Assembly (NCBI GenBank): GCA_964384465.1
Contig: CAYLLT010000009.1
Location: 17,746 to 81,745 of the forward strand
Length of the DNA: 64,000 nt
Direction: 5' to 3'
DNA from: CAYLLT01 sp964384465
Lineage (GTDB): Bacteria > Planctomycetota > Phycisphaerae > UBA1845 > PWPN01
The notes beneath the pieces were generated by a model. That model searched no databases. It saw only the letters and a list, made by a program, of their open reading frames with translations, and was not told the DNA's origin. Made by a program: the position numbers and the translations under genes. Of the stretch, positions 1-6,866 are shown in pieces (position 1 is the stretch's first letter; each line of letters opens with the position of its first letter).

Positions 1-710
1 TTCATCTCCAGGATGAACGCGGGGACGGCGCCCGGGTTCGACGGCCCCCAGTCGCCCGCGGAGTTGACGCAGATGCACTCGCTGCCGAAGCGCTCGATCA
101 TGTCGGCGGCGCGCTGCGGCGTGCACTTGGTGGTGGGGTACAGCGTCATGCCGACCCAGTGGCCGGCGTCGAGCGCGGGGGCGATGGTGTGTTCCTCGAC
201 GTGGTCGATCAGTACGCGCTCGGGCGTGATGCGCGATTGGTCGGCGATCATGTCCAGGATCATTCGCGTGCCCTTGTACTTGTCCTGAAGGTGCGGCGTG
301 TGCACGAGGATCAGCTCGTCGGTGCGCAGGGCGAGTTCGAGGTGCTCAGCGAAGATGATGGATTCGTTGCGCGTGTTCTTGTTGAGGCCGATCTCGCCGA
401 TGCCCAGCACGCCGGGGCGGTCGAGGTATTCGGGGATCATGGCGATGACTTCGCGGGAGAGCGAGACGTTTTCGGCTTCCTTGGCGTTGATGCAGAGCCA
501 GCAGTAGTGCTGGATGCCGTATTGCGCGGCCCGCTTCGGCTCGAACTCGATGAGCTGGCGGAAATAATCGCGGAAGGCTTCGGCCGAGCCGCGGTCGAAA
601 CCCGCCCAGAATGCGGGCTCGCTCACCGCCACGCAGCCCATCTGAGCGATGCGCTCGTAGTCGTCGGTGACGCGGGAGACCATGTGGATGTGGGGGTCGA
701 TGTAGTACAT
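1..710 (-). CDS. TatD-family metal-dependent hydrolase (EboB-like), 3' end off window
   Basis: The minus strand is open from an ATG at 710 to the left edge, about 236 codons, and the C-terminus is missing. The N-terminus MYYIDPHIHM carries the HxH metal-binding pair of TatD/amidohydrolase enzymes. GIGEIGLNK holds the conserved glutamate, LVHTPH a further histidine, and LIDHVEEHT and VNSAGDWG fit later metal-site strands. Family knowledge: TatD-like hydrolases bind divalent metals and cleave phosphoester or amide bonds. This subtype resembles the hydrolase of ebo gene clusters, which take part in transport of secondary metabolites to the periplasm. The substrate is unknown. The plus strand carries long arginine/valine-rich shadow frames that are not genes. 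Confident about family, less so about the ebo assignment because no other ebo gene is visible. Confidence 0.85.
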   Translation of the reverse strand, partial: MYYIDPHIHMVSRVTDDYERIAQMGCVAVSEPAFWAGFDRGSAEAFRDYFRQLIEFEPKRAAQYGIQHYCWLCINAKEAENVSLSREVIAMIPEYLDRPGVLGIGEIGLNKNTRNESIIFAEHLELALRTDELILVHTPHLQDKYKGTRMILDMIADQSRITPERVLIDHVEEHTIAPALDAGHWVGMTLYPTTKCTPQRAADMIERFGSECICVNSAGDWGPSNPGAVPAFILEM

Positions 711-732
711 AAAAAGGGTTCAGGGGTCAGGA

Positions 733-999
733 TCAGGCGCTCCTTGTGGTGGGTCGTTCCCACTTCGGTTCATAGGGGTCAGAGAAAATCATCTGCACGC
801 GCGTCGCGCGATCGGACTGCTCATCGAGTAATACGCTGATGGCCTGTCGAAGTTTGACCAGGCGGCTGTCCCGCATGGCCGGTTGTGCGTGGGTGGCCTG
901 TTCGATGCGGTCCAGCGCGGCGGCGACGTCCAGAACCTTGCACCGCATTTCGAGGAAGTATCGATCCAATACGGCAGCGGCAGGCATGGGGATGGACAT
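733..999 (-). CDS. Small conserved-looking hypothetical protein, 88 aa
   Basis: The protein starts MSIPMPAAAVLDRYFLEMRC and is predicted mostly helical, without signal peptide or membrane segment. A longer frame reaches 1092, but a strong AGAGGAGC ribosome binding site lies seven bases before the ATG at 999, so I chose that start. It ends 22 bases before the TatD-type hydrolase on the same strand and is probably its operon partner. I recall similar small proteins beside such hydrolases in planctomycetes but cannot name a family or function. Confidence 0.7.
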   Translation of the reverse strand: MSIPMPAAAVLDRYFLEMRCKVLDVAAALDRIEQATHAQPAMRDSRLVKLRQAISVLLDEQSDRATRVQMIFSDPYEPKWERPTTRSA

Positions 1000-1051
1000 C
1001 GTCGTGCTCCTCTGAGGAGCGATTCGCTCCGCGTTGCATGATAGCCTTGTG

Positions 1052-1072
1052 CCACTGTTCTGTGAACAGTGG
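1052..1072. promoter_or_regulatory. Perfect 9-bp inverted repeat upstream of the 999 start
   Basis: CCACTGTTC and GAACAGTGG form a perfect palindrome around a TGT spacer, about 50 bases upstream of the minus-strand gene that starts at 999. The position and symmetry suit an operator for a dimeric repressor. It resembles but does not match the enterobacterial LexA box, since the CTGT/ACAG half-sites are seven rather than eight bases apart. It could also simply form a small hairpin. Confidence 0.35.
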
Positions 1073-1174
1073 TCTTGTAGAGGGCTTGGCATCGAGCAGT
1101 ATTTGAGGTTTTTTTGTTATGAAAGGGGCAAATGAGTAATATCACGGTATCCAAACAGTGCTGGAGGCAGCTCG

Positions 1175-1657
1175 ATGACGCCTCTCGATAACCAGAGTGA
1201 CCCGATGAAGCACAAAACTGGACATGCCCCTGAGCCGCACATTCCCCACGAGCTCGCGCAGGTGGTCCGAGCGGGGGTGCAAACGCCGGATGGCCCGCTG
1301 GTGGTGCCGACGCTGGACGAGTTGATCCGTATCAAAGCGTTTCTTGCCTATGAGCGGAACTACATGCGGGATTATCTGGATCTTGCCGAACTCACCTCCG
1401 TTCCCGGCGAAGATGCGGCCGTCAGCGCCTTGAGTGTGCTCGACGAAAAGCTCGGCTGGGAGAAGCAGCCGCTGGTTCTGGGCGAAGTCATGAAGGCCCT
1501 CCTGCTCTGCAAGCCGCGCGACCTCGACACGTGCGCCTACGACGCATTTCGCTGGCTCAATCCGAAGCTCAAGTCCTGGGCGCAGATCGAAACGGTCTGC
1601 AAGTCGCTCGGGCGTGCGCTTTCCGTGCGTAAGATCATCGAGGAGGATCAACCATGA
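1175..1657 (+). CDS. Nucleotidyltransferase-like (AbiEii-type) protein, probably N-terminally truncated
   Basis: The 160-residue product contains PTLDELIRIKAFLAYERN followed by MRDYLDLAEL, a pattern typical of the C-terminal half of nucleotidyltransferase proteins of the AbiEii/DUF1814 type, where the lysine helix precedes a region on a protected gene's partner. The expected N-terminal glycine-serine and aspartate motifs of the catalytic palm are not visible, and a TGA closes the frame at 1133. A 19-codon fragment in another frame starts at 1132. It overlaps the next gene by ATGA, so the two are co-translated. This may be a decayed toxin-like gene or a naturally short form. Confidence 0.55.
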   Translation: MTPLDNQSDPMKHKTGHAPEPHIPHELAQVVRAGVQTPDGPLVVPTLDELIRIKAFLAYERNYMRDYLDLAELTSVPGEDAAVSALSVLDEKLGWEKQPLVLGEVMKALLLCKPRDLDTCAYDAFRWLNPKLKSWAQIETVCKSLGRALSVRKIIEEDQP

Positions 1658-1881
1658 TCCAGCGCCATCTCCAGGGCGAAACGTGGTCACTCATGGCGAT
1701 CGAGTCGCTTCTGGAACGTGGAGGACTGCCTGACTGGCGGGAGTTCGCCCGCGCCCTGCGCCAGGATCGACGCCTCGCCGAGGCGACGCTTCACGTCTGT
1801 GACGGCCCGGTCGATCCCGGCTCGGCCGAACTCGCCCGCACGCTCGTGGCTCATCTCTACCCGGACCTTCGACGGACCTGA
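1654..1881 (+). CDS. Hypothetical protein, 75 aa, partner of the upstream nucleotidyltransferase-like gene
   Basis: The ATG overlaps the stop of the preceding gene by four bases, which indicates translational coupling. The product is soluble, helical and rich in arginine and leucine, with a WREFARALRQD core. I do not recognise a family. By position it could be the cognate small partner of the nucleotidyltransferase-like protein in a toxin-antitoxin-type pair, but nothing in the sequence proves it. Confidence 0.6.
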   Translation: MIQRHLQGETWSLMAIESLLERGGLPDWREFARALRQDRRLAEATLHVCDGPVDPGSAELARTLVAHLYPDLRRT

Positions 1882-1890
1882 ATGACCGAT

Positions 1891-1916
1891 GGGTCACGGG
1901 CAGCCTGCCCGTGGTT
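1891..1916. repeat. GC-rich hairpin of the CACGGGC/GCCCGTG type
   Basis: CACGGGC and GCCCGTG face each other across a short loop at 1895-1913, directly after the stop at 1881 and before the alcohol dehydrogenase start. The same arm sequence occurs in the hairpins at 33402-33420, so this is a dispersed repeat and not a coding N-terminal extension. Confidence 0.6.
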
Positions 1917-2007
1917 CGGGGTCGCAAGCCCATGCCACATACTGCTGGCGAGCCATTCGGGCAGCGGATACCATCTCGTCGTGCGCTCTGTTGCCGCTGA
2001 CGGAACG

Positions 2008-3363
2008 ATGAAGGCGCTGGTCTACCATGCTCGGCCGGTCCGCTGGACGGTGTGCAAACTGGCCGGCATGGTATCGCCGAGCGCGTTCTGGTCGCGGCTG
2101 TCGGGGCTTTCGCTGCGGGAGGTGGCGGTTCCCGCGCTGCCGTCGCCGAAATGGGTGCGATTGCAATCCATTCTCGGAGGCATCTGCGGGACGGACGTGG
2201 CCGCGATCATGCAGCGGAACCATCCGGCGTCGATCCTTCAGGTCTTTTCCAGCTTTCCGGCGGTGCTGGGGCACGAGAATGTGGCCTTGGTGGACGAAGT
2301 CGGGTCGGGAGTTACCGGCTGGCAGCGCGGGGACCGGGTGGTCGTGGAGCCGAGTCTGTCCTGTGTGCCGCGGGGGATTGAGCCGGTGTGTCCCCAGTGT
2401 GCCGCAGGGCGGTTCACATTGTGCAGCAATTTCCGGACCGGCCCGCTGCCGGTGGGGTCGATGATCGGGTGGAACATTTTCACTGGAGGGAGTTGGGCGC
2501 CGTTTTTTGTCGCGCATGAATCGCAGCTTTATCGCGTGCCGGATTCGATCGGTGACGATGAAGCGGTGCTGACGGATCCGATAGCCGGCGCGTTGCATGC
2601 CGTGCTGCGGAAGATGCCCGCGGATGATTCCAACGTGCTGATTCTGGGTGCGGGGATCATCGGGATGGGAGTTGCGGCGTCGATCCGGGCACTGGGCGGG
2701 CGATGCCGGTTATATGCTGTGGTGCGGCACGAGCAACAGCGGGAAATGATGCAGCGGTATGGTGTGGACGAGTGCATTCACGTTAGCCGATCCGATGGAC
2801 AGAGGGCGCGCTATCGGAAGGTCGCCGACAGAGTGGGGGGCCAGGTGATCCCCTCGCGCTTCGGCCATCAGGCGTTCATCGGCGGATTCGACGTGGTCTA
2901 CGACTGCGTGGGCAGCGGACAAAGCCTGACCGATGCCATGAAGTTTGCGCGATCGGGAGGCACGGTGGTTGAAGTCGGTACGTCGCAAATCGCGCTGGTG
3001 GATACCGCGCCGCTGTGGTGGGACGAACTGAATCTGATCGGCGCCAATGGGCGGTCGATGGAGCAGTACAATGGCCAGCGGCTGCACACCTACGAAATCG
3101 TCTTCGATCTGATTCAACTGGGTAAGCTTAAATTGCGAGGGTTGCTGACGCATCGGTTCCGAGTCGATCAGTACCGGCAGGCGTTGGCGGCGGTGGTGGA
3201 TCGTCGCCAGAGTGGGGCGATCAAGGTGGCGTTCGAACAAAGAGAGAAATCCGCCTCCAAACAGATGACGTTCGGTCAATTCTCGGGAGGCCGCATGTCA
3301 ACAGAAGAGGACTTCAAGAGCGCTGATTGGCGTGGGGATGAGGGTGTGGTGCCGACTCAGTAG
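2008..3363 (+). CDS. Zinc-dependent alcohol dehydrogenase family protein
   Basis: A medium-chain dehydrogenase of 451 residues that should oxidise an alcohol or polyol with NAD(P) in the cytoplasm. The catalytic zinc site is visible as GGICGTD (Cys60) and GHEN (His89, Glu90). The four-cysteine structural zinc lobe follows at about residues 119-139. The Rossmann segment is VLILGAGIIGMGV near residue 215. The frame is open from 1882, but the first 42 codons read through a repeat hairpin and look non-coding, so I use the ATG at 2008 (MKALVYHARP). The C-terminus extends about 40 residues past the usual end with a serine/lysine-rich tail. The substrate cannot be told. Confidence 0.88.
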   Translation: MKALVYHARPVRWTVCKLAGMVSPSAFWSRLSGLSLREVAVPALPSPKWVRLQSILGGICGTDVAAIMQRNHPASILQVFSSFPAVLGHENVALVDEVGSGVTGWQRGDRVVVEPSLSCVPRGIEPVCPQCAAGRFTLCSNFRTGPLPVGSMIGWNIFTGGSWAPFFVAHESQLYRVPDSIGDDEAVLTDPIAGALHAVLRKMPADDSNVLILGAGIIGMGVAASIRALGGRCRLYAVVRHEQQREMMQRYGVDECIHVSRSDGQRARYRKVADRVGGQVIPSRFGHQAFIGGFDVVYDCVGSGQSLTDAMKFARSGGTVVEVGTSQIALVDTAPLWWDELNLIGANGRSMEQYNGQRLHTYEIVFDLIQLGKLKLRGLLTHRFRVDQYRQALAAVVDRRQSGAIKVAFEQREKSASKQMTFGQFSGGRMSTEEDFKSADWRGDEGVVPTQ

Positions 3364-3389
3364 ATCGTCGGATGCCATTCGGGCGTGCT

Positions 3390-4196
3390 TCAATTGCTCC
3401 AAAATCCGACGTTAATGACCTCGAAAGTACTACCTACCTTTTGGCATTCCAGGAAAGAGCCACCTCCGCATAAAAGTCCTTCCTGCGATCCCGTTTCCAC
3501 GGTGATAATGCCATCGACTTTGCTGATGGAGACAATCGGCTCAGTGCCGTCAACGTGCCACACGGGGACCACATTCGGAGAATAAACCGGCTCCGGGCTG
3601 GTTCGCACGAAATCCACGATCTCCACGATTTCTTCCTCACTGAAACCAGCGGGTGCGATGAAGGGTAACAACGCCCCCCCAGGTACAGTCGGAGCATCAT
3701 CAAACGGCTGGTTCTCGTCGGACACCTGAATGTACTCATCCAACTCGGGCAGTACATCGAGCTGCTCTCCCAGACTTATAAGCAGTTCCCGGATCACCTC
3801 CGCCATAAACGATTTACCTGTATAGATGCACATCCCCTTTCTGATCCGTGGACTGATTCGGTCCGGTGTGAAGTAAACAATTGCTGAATAGTCGGGCTTG
3901 CCTTCAATGATCCAGTTGCAGCGAACACGAATAAACCAAACCTTTCGTCCGGGTGGTCTGACCACTTCAGCGGTATCCAAAACGTATTTGACCTGTTCAG
4001 GGGTCAGCGGAGCCGGGTTCAAACGTCGCTGGTAAATCACTGGTACGAACGGGGGAGATGTGTCCGATACTATCTCAGCGGGCCGAAGAGCCGGCTTCTG
4101 ATGGACGCGAGCGTCGAATGTCGCGCATGAATGACAACCCGGGCAAACGGCCAGTAGGATGGACAACACCATGCCTTGCGCAGCGAGCCGTCGCAT
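3390..4196 (-). CDS. Exported hypothetical protein with lipoprotein-like N-terminus
   Basis: The 268-residue product starts MRRLAAQGMVLSILLAVCPG and then CHSC, a signal peptide with cysteines at the cleavage region but no canonical lipobox. The mature part is acidic and ends in a beta-rich segment. I recognise no domain. An upstream ATG at 4292 would add 32 residues before the signal sequence, so the start at 4196 is more sensible. GC content is visibly lower than that of the neighbours, which hints at accessory origin. It converges with the alcohol dehydrogenase and diverges from the heptosyltransferase gene. Confidence 0.65.
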   Translation of the reverse strand: MRRLAAQGMVLSILLAVCPGCHSCATFDARVHQKPALRPAEIVSDTSPPFVPVIYQRRLNPAPLTPEQVKYVLDTAEVVRPPGRKVWFIRVRCNWIIEGKPDYSAIVYFTPDRISPRIRKGMCIYTGKSFMAEVIRELLISLGEQLDVLPELDEYIQVSDENQPFDDAPTVPGGALLPFIAPAGFSEEEIVEIVDFVRTSPEPVYSPNVVPVWHVDGTEPIVSISKVDGIITVETGSQEGLLCGGGSFLECQKVGSTFEVINVGFWSN

Positions 4197-4300
4197 TCCG
4201 TATCCCCGCTGAAACCGATGTTTTGTACCCCTCTGAGGCTGATGCGTCGCACACGCGGCGCCCTGTGTGAGGTCCAATAGATTGGTTAACATACTGGCCT

Positions 4301-5383
4301 GTGTCTAATCTTACGGGACGAGATTATCAGCGTATTCTCATCATCAAGCCGAGTTCGTTCGGCGATGTGATTCATGCGCTGCCAGTGTTGAACGGGCTGC
4401 GGCAGCGGTATCCGCAGGCGGGGATCAGTTGGCTGGTGGCCGATAGTTGTGCGGGGCTGCTGGAAGGGCATGCGGCGCTGGATGAAGTGATCCGGTTCGA
4501 TCGCAGGCGTTACGGGCAGATCGGGCGGAGCTTTCGGGTCACCGTGGAGTTCATGGAGTTCGTGCACACGCTCCGTGCACAGAACTTCGACCTGGTGCTG
4601 GATTTGCAGGGGCTGTTTCGCAGCGGTTTCCTGGCGATGGCGAGCGGTGCGCCGGTGCGGTTGGGTTTCTCGCCGGGGCGCGAATTCTCCTGGCTCTTTT
4701 ACACGCACCGCGTGGCGGCGCCGGACCGGGAGATGCATGCGGTCGATCGCAATTATCTGTTCGCGCGAGCGCTGGGTTTCGATGACGTGCCGATCCGGTT
4801 CGATCTGCCGGTGCAGCCCGCCGCGCGAGCTTCGGCCGAGCGGATGCTGGCCGGGAATGGAATGCGGGCGGGGCGATCCTACGTGCTGATGGGGCCGGGG
4901 ACGCGGTGGGGAACCAAGATGTGGCCCGCGAAGTATTTCGCGGAGTTGGCTCGGCGGTTTGAAGCGGAAACCGGCCTGGCCGTCGTGCTCATCGGCATGG
5001 AGAATGAAGTACAAATCGCCGCGGAGGTGGAGAAGCTCGCGGCTGGAGCGGTTGTGAATCTGGCGGGCAGGACGACGCTGCCGGAGCTGATCGCGCTGGT
5101 CGATGGGGCCAGCCTGGTGGTGATGCACGATTCCGGTCCGATGCATCTGGCGACGGCGCTGGGCAAGCCGATGGTGGCGCTCTATGGTCCGACCAGTCAC
5201 GTGCGGACCGGGCCGTACCGCCGGCCCGAGGCGGTGACGCGGCTCGATTTAGAGTGTGCGCCGTGCTATCTCAAGCGGCTGTCGGAGTGTCCATACGATC
5301 ATCGGTGCATGCGTGAGCTGCTGCCGGATGCGGTGATGCAGAAGGTGTGTCAAGTGCTCGGTCAGGGAGTGGTTTCAGCGTGA
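4301..5383 (+). CDS. Glycosyltransferase family 9 (heptosyltransferase-type)
   Basis: The 360-residue protein shows the GT9 layout. The N-terminal ILIIKPSSFGDVIHALPVLN is the LPS heptosyltransferase signature, DLVLDLQGLFRSG follows, and the C-terminal domain has MGPGTRWGTKMWPAKYF and VMHDSGPMHLATALG for ADP-heptose binding. Such enzymes add heptose to lipid A core or related glycans at the inner membrane. Translation starts on GTG. Its stop overlaps the next start (GTGA), so the two genes form an operon. This supports a Gram-negative-type envelope. Which sugar is transferred is not certain. Confidence 0.9.
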   Translation: MSNLTGRDYQRILIIKPSSFGDVIHALPVLNGLRQRYPQAGISWLVADSCAGLLEGHAALDEVIRFDRRRYGQIGRSFRVTVEFMEFVHTLRAQNFDLVLDLQGLFRSGFLAMASGAPVRLGFSPGREFSWLFYTHRVAAPDREMHAVDRNYLFARALGFDDVPIRFDLPVQPAARASAERMLAGNGMRAGRSYVLMGPGTRWGTKMWPAKYFAELARRFEAETGLAVVLIGMENEVQIAAEVEKLAAGAVVNLAGRTTLPELIALVDGASLVVMHDSGPMHLATALGKPMVALYGPTSHVRTGPYRRPEAVTRLDLECAPCYLKRLSECPYDHRCMRELLPDAVMQKVCQVLGQGVVSA

Positions 5384-6822
5384 AACGGGCCGTGATCAGG
5401 GGCGCTGCGATACTGCTGGCCTTGTGGCCGAAGATGTCGGCATTGGCCGCTGGGGACGACCCGGCCGTGTTGTCGACGAAGGTCGTCAAAACATCTGATG
5501 ATGGTCACATCGTCAGTCTGGATGTGGGCCATCGGGCGGCCGTCGGCGTCGGCGATCGGTTCTGGATCGTCAATGGAAAAGAGGTACCGGCATCCGGCAG
5601 TATCTACGTGGTCAGCGATGCCGCTTGTGTGGGGCGCATCGAGGCGGGCACCGACGAATTCGCAGCAGGTTCCCCAACCGTTGTATTGCGCCAACAGGGC
5701 ATCAACAACCGTCGCGCATATTTCCCGCCCGACGTGACCATCCGAGGTTGGGTCAGTCGAGTGCCCGCCAACGCTGAGAGCGCTTCGCTGAGTATCGGCC
5801 GCAGCGCCGGCTTACAACCGGGCGATGGCGTACTCATCTCCCGCCGCAGCGCGACGGGCGCGGCCATCCCCATCGCGCGCGGCAAGGTGAACGAGCTGGA
5901 AGATGAGACGGCCCAGGTCTCTCTTCAACGGCTGGTCGGCAATGCGGTGACTGCCGCGGGTGATGCGGCTGAACTGTGGCCATCGCCGGAAGATACGCGC
6001 TGGGGGAGGATGAGCAGCACGGTGCTGGCGGTCAAACCGGACGAACAGGGCGCGGTGCTGACGATCGCCGGCACGGCGGATGACGGCCTGGTGGAAGGGC
6101 GGCTGGTCGATCTGTTTCATGACCATCAATACATCGGCGTGGCGTCGCTTCTGGAGCTTTCATCGCAGCCGGTCGCGCGGGCTCGGATGATCAAAGCGGC
6201 GAGCCTGAACGTGCCGCAGGAGGGCGATCGGGCGTGGGTGCGATCTCCGTCCGGTCCGCCGGATGGGCCGCTCTCCGCGGTGATTTTTCGCGTTGAAGAC
6301 AATTACTGTCTGATCGCGGCGGGCGAGCTGGACGGTATTCGCCGCGAGGAGAAGATGCTGGTAAAGCGGGAAGATCCACCGGGCGGCGGCGCGTGGAAGG
6401 TCATCGCCGAGATCACGGTGGACAAGGTCAACGTCGATTACTCCGGCGCGTACATCCGGCAAATGGACGTGAACGCGCGGACCCGGCCGTGGGATTTTGC
6501 GGAGCGGCGGGAGGTTCGCCGGCCGGTATGGAAACCCTGCGGCAGCGTGAAACGTGTCGATATCACCGGTCGATCAGCTTTCGTGGAGTTGGAGAAAAAG
6601 GACGGCATTCATCCGGGACAGGTTGTCGAGCTGGTGCCGGAGAAGAAGAAATCTTCGGCCGCAGGGATCGTGATACACGTTGACGGCGAGCAGTGCCTCG
6701 TCTATCTGCCGCCGGGGTGGGGGGAGATACTCAGCATTCGGCGCGCTCAGGTTCGATCGGCGACGGATGGAGGGGAATCGAACACGACGCAGCCCGCGCC
6801 GGCTTCATCCGCGGGGGAGTAG
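5380..6822 (+). CDS. Secreted hypothetical protein with repeated small beta modules
   Basis: The 480-residue product begins on a GTG overlapping the preceding stop. Its signal peptide is roughly residues 1-24 (MKRAVIRGAAILLALWPKMS). The body repeats a pattern in which a hydrophobic strand is followed by a GxxPGD or VGVGDRF turn, for example AAVGVGDRF, AGLQPGDGVLI and DGIHPGQVVELV. This resembles the small SH3-like or FlgT-C-like beta barrels found in exported proteins. No catalytic motif is seen. The coupling to a heptosyltransferase suggests a periplasmic or outer-envelope role, which is an inference. Confidence 0.7.
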   Translation: MKRAVIRGAAILLALWPKMSALAAGDDPAVLSTKVVKTSDDGHIVSLDVGHRAAVGVGDRFWIVNGKEVPASGSIYVVSDAACVGRIEAGTDEFAAGSPTVVLRQQGINNRRAYFPPDVTIRGWVSRVPANAESASLSIGRSAGLQPGDGVLISRRSATGAAIPIARGKVNELEDETAQVSLQRLVGNAVTAAGDAAELWPSPEDTRWGRMSSTVLAVKPDEQGAVLTIAGTADDGLVEGRLVDLFHDHQYIGVASLLELSSQPVARARMIKAASLNVPQEGDRAWVRSPSGPPDGPLSAVIFRVEDNYCLIAAGELDGIRREEKMLVKREDPPGGGAWKVIAEITVDKVNVDYSGAYIRQMDVNARTRPWDFAERREVRRPVWKPCGSVKRVDITGRSAFVELEKKDGIHPGQVVELVPEKKKSSAAGIVIHVDGEQCLVYLPPGWGEILSIRRAQVRSATDGGESNTTQPAPASSAGE

Positions 6823-6866
6823 GGTGATGCATGAGCGCAGATCAAAACGCCGCCAAACTTGGAATA

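Noticed and set aside
159..839. Plus-strand open frame over the first gene
   Set aside because: It is the antisense of the TatD-type hydrolase, with the valine/aspartate/arginine-rich composition typical of shadow frames in GC-rich genes.
1142..1690. Minus-strand 182-codon frame opposite the nucleotidyltransferase-like gene
   Set aside because: Its composition is that of an antisense frame, and the plus strand carries recognisable motifs and an ATGA overlap.
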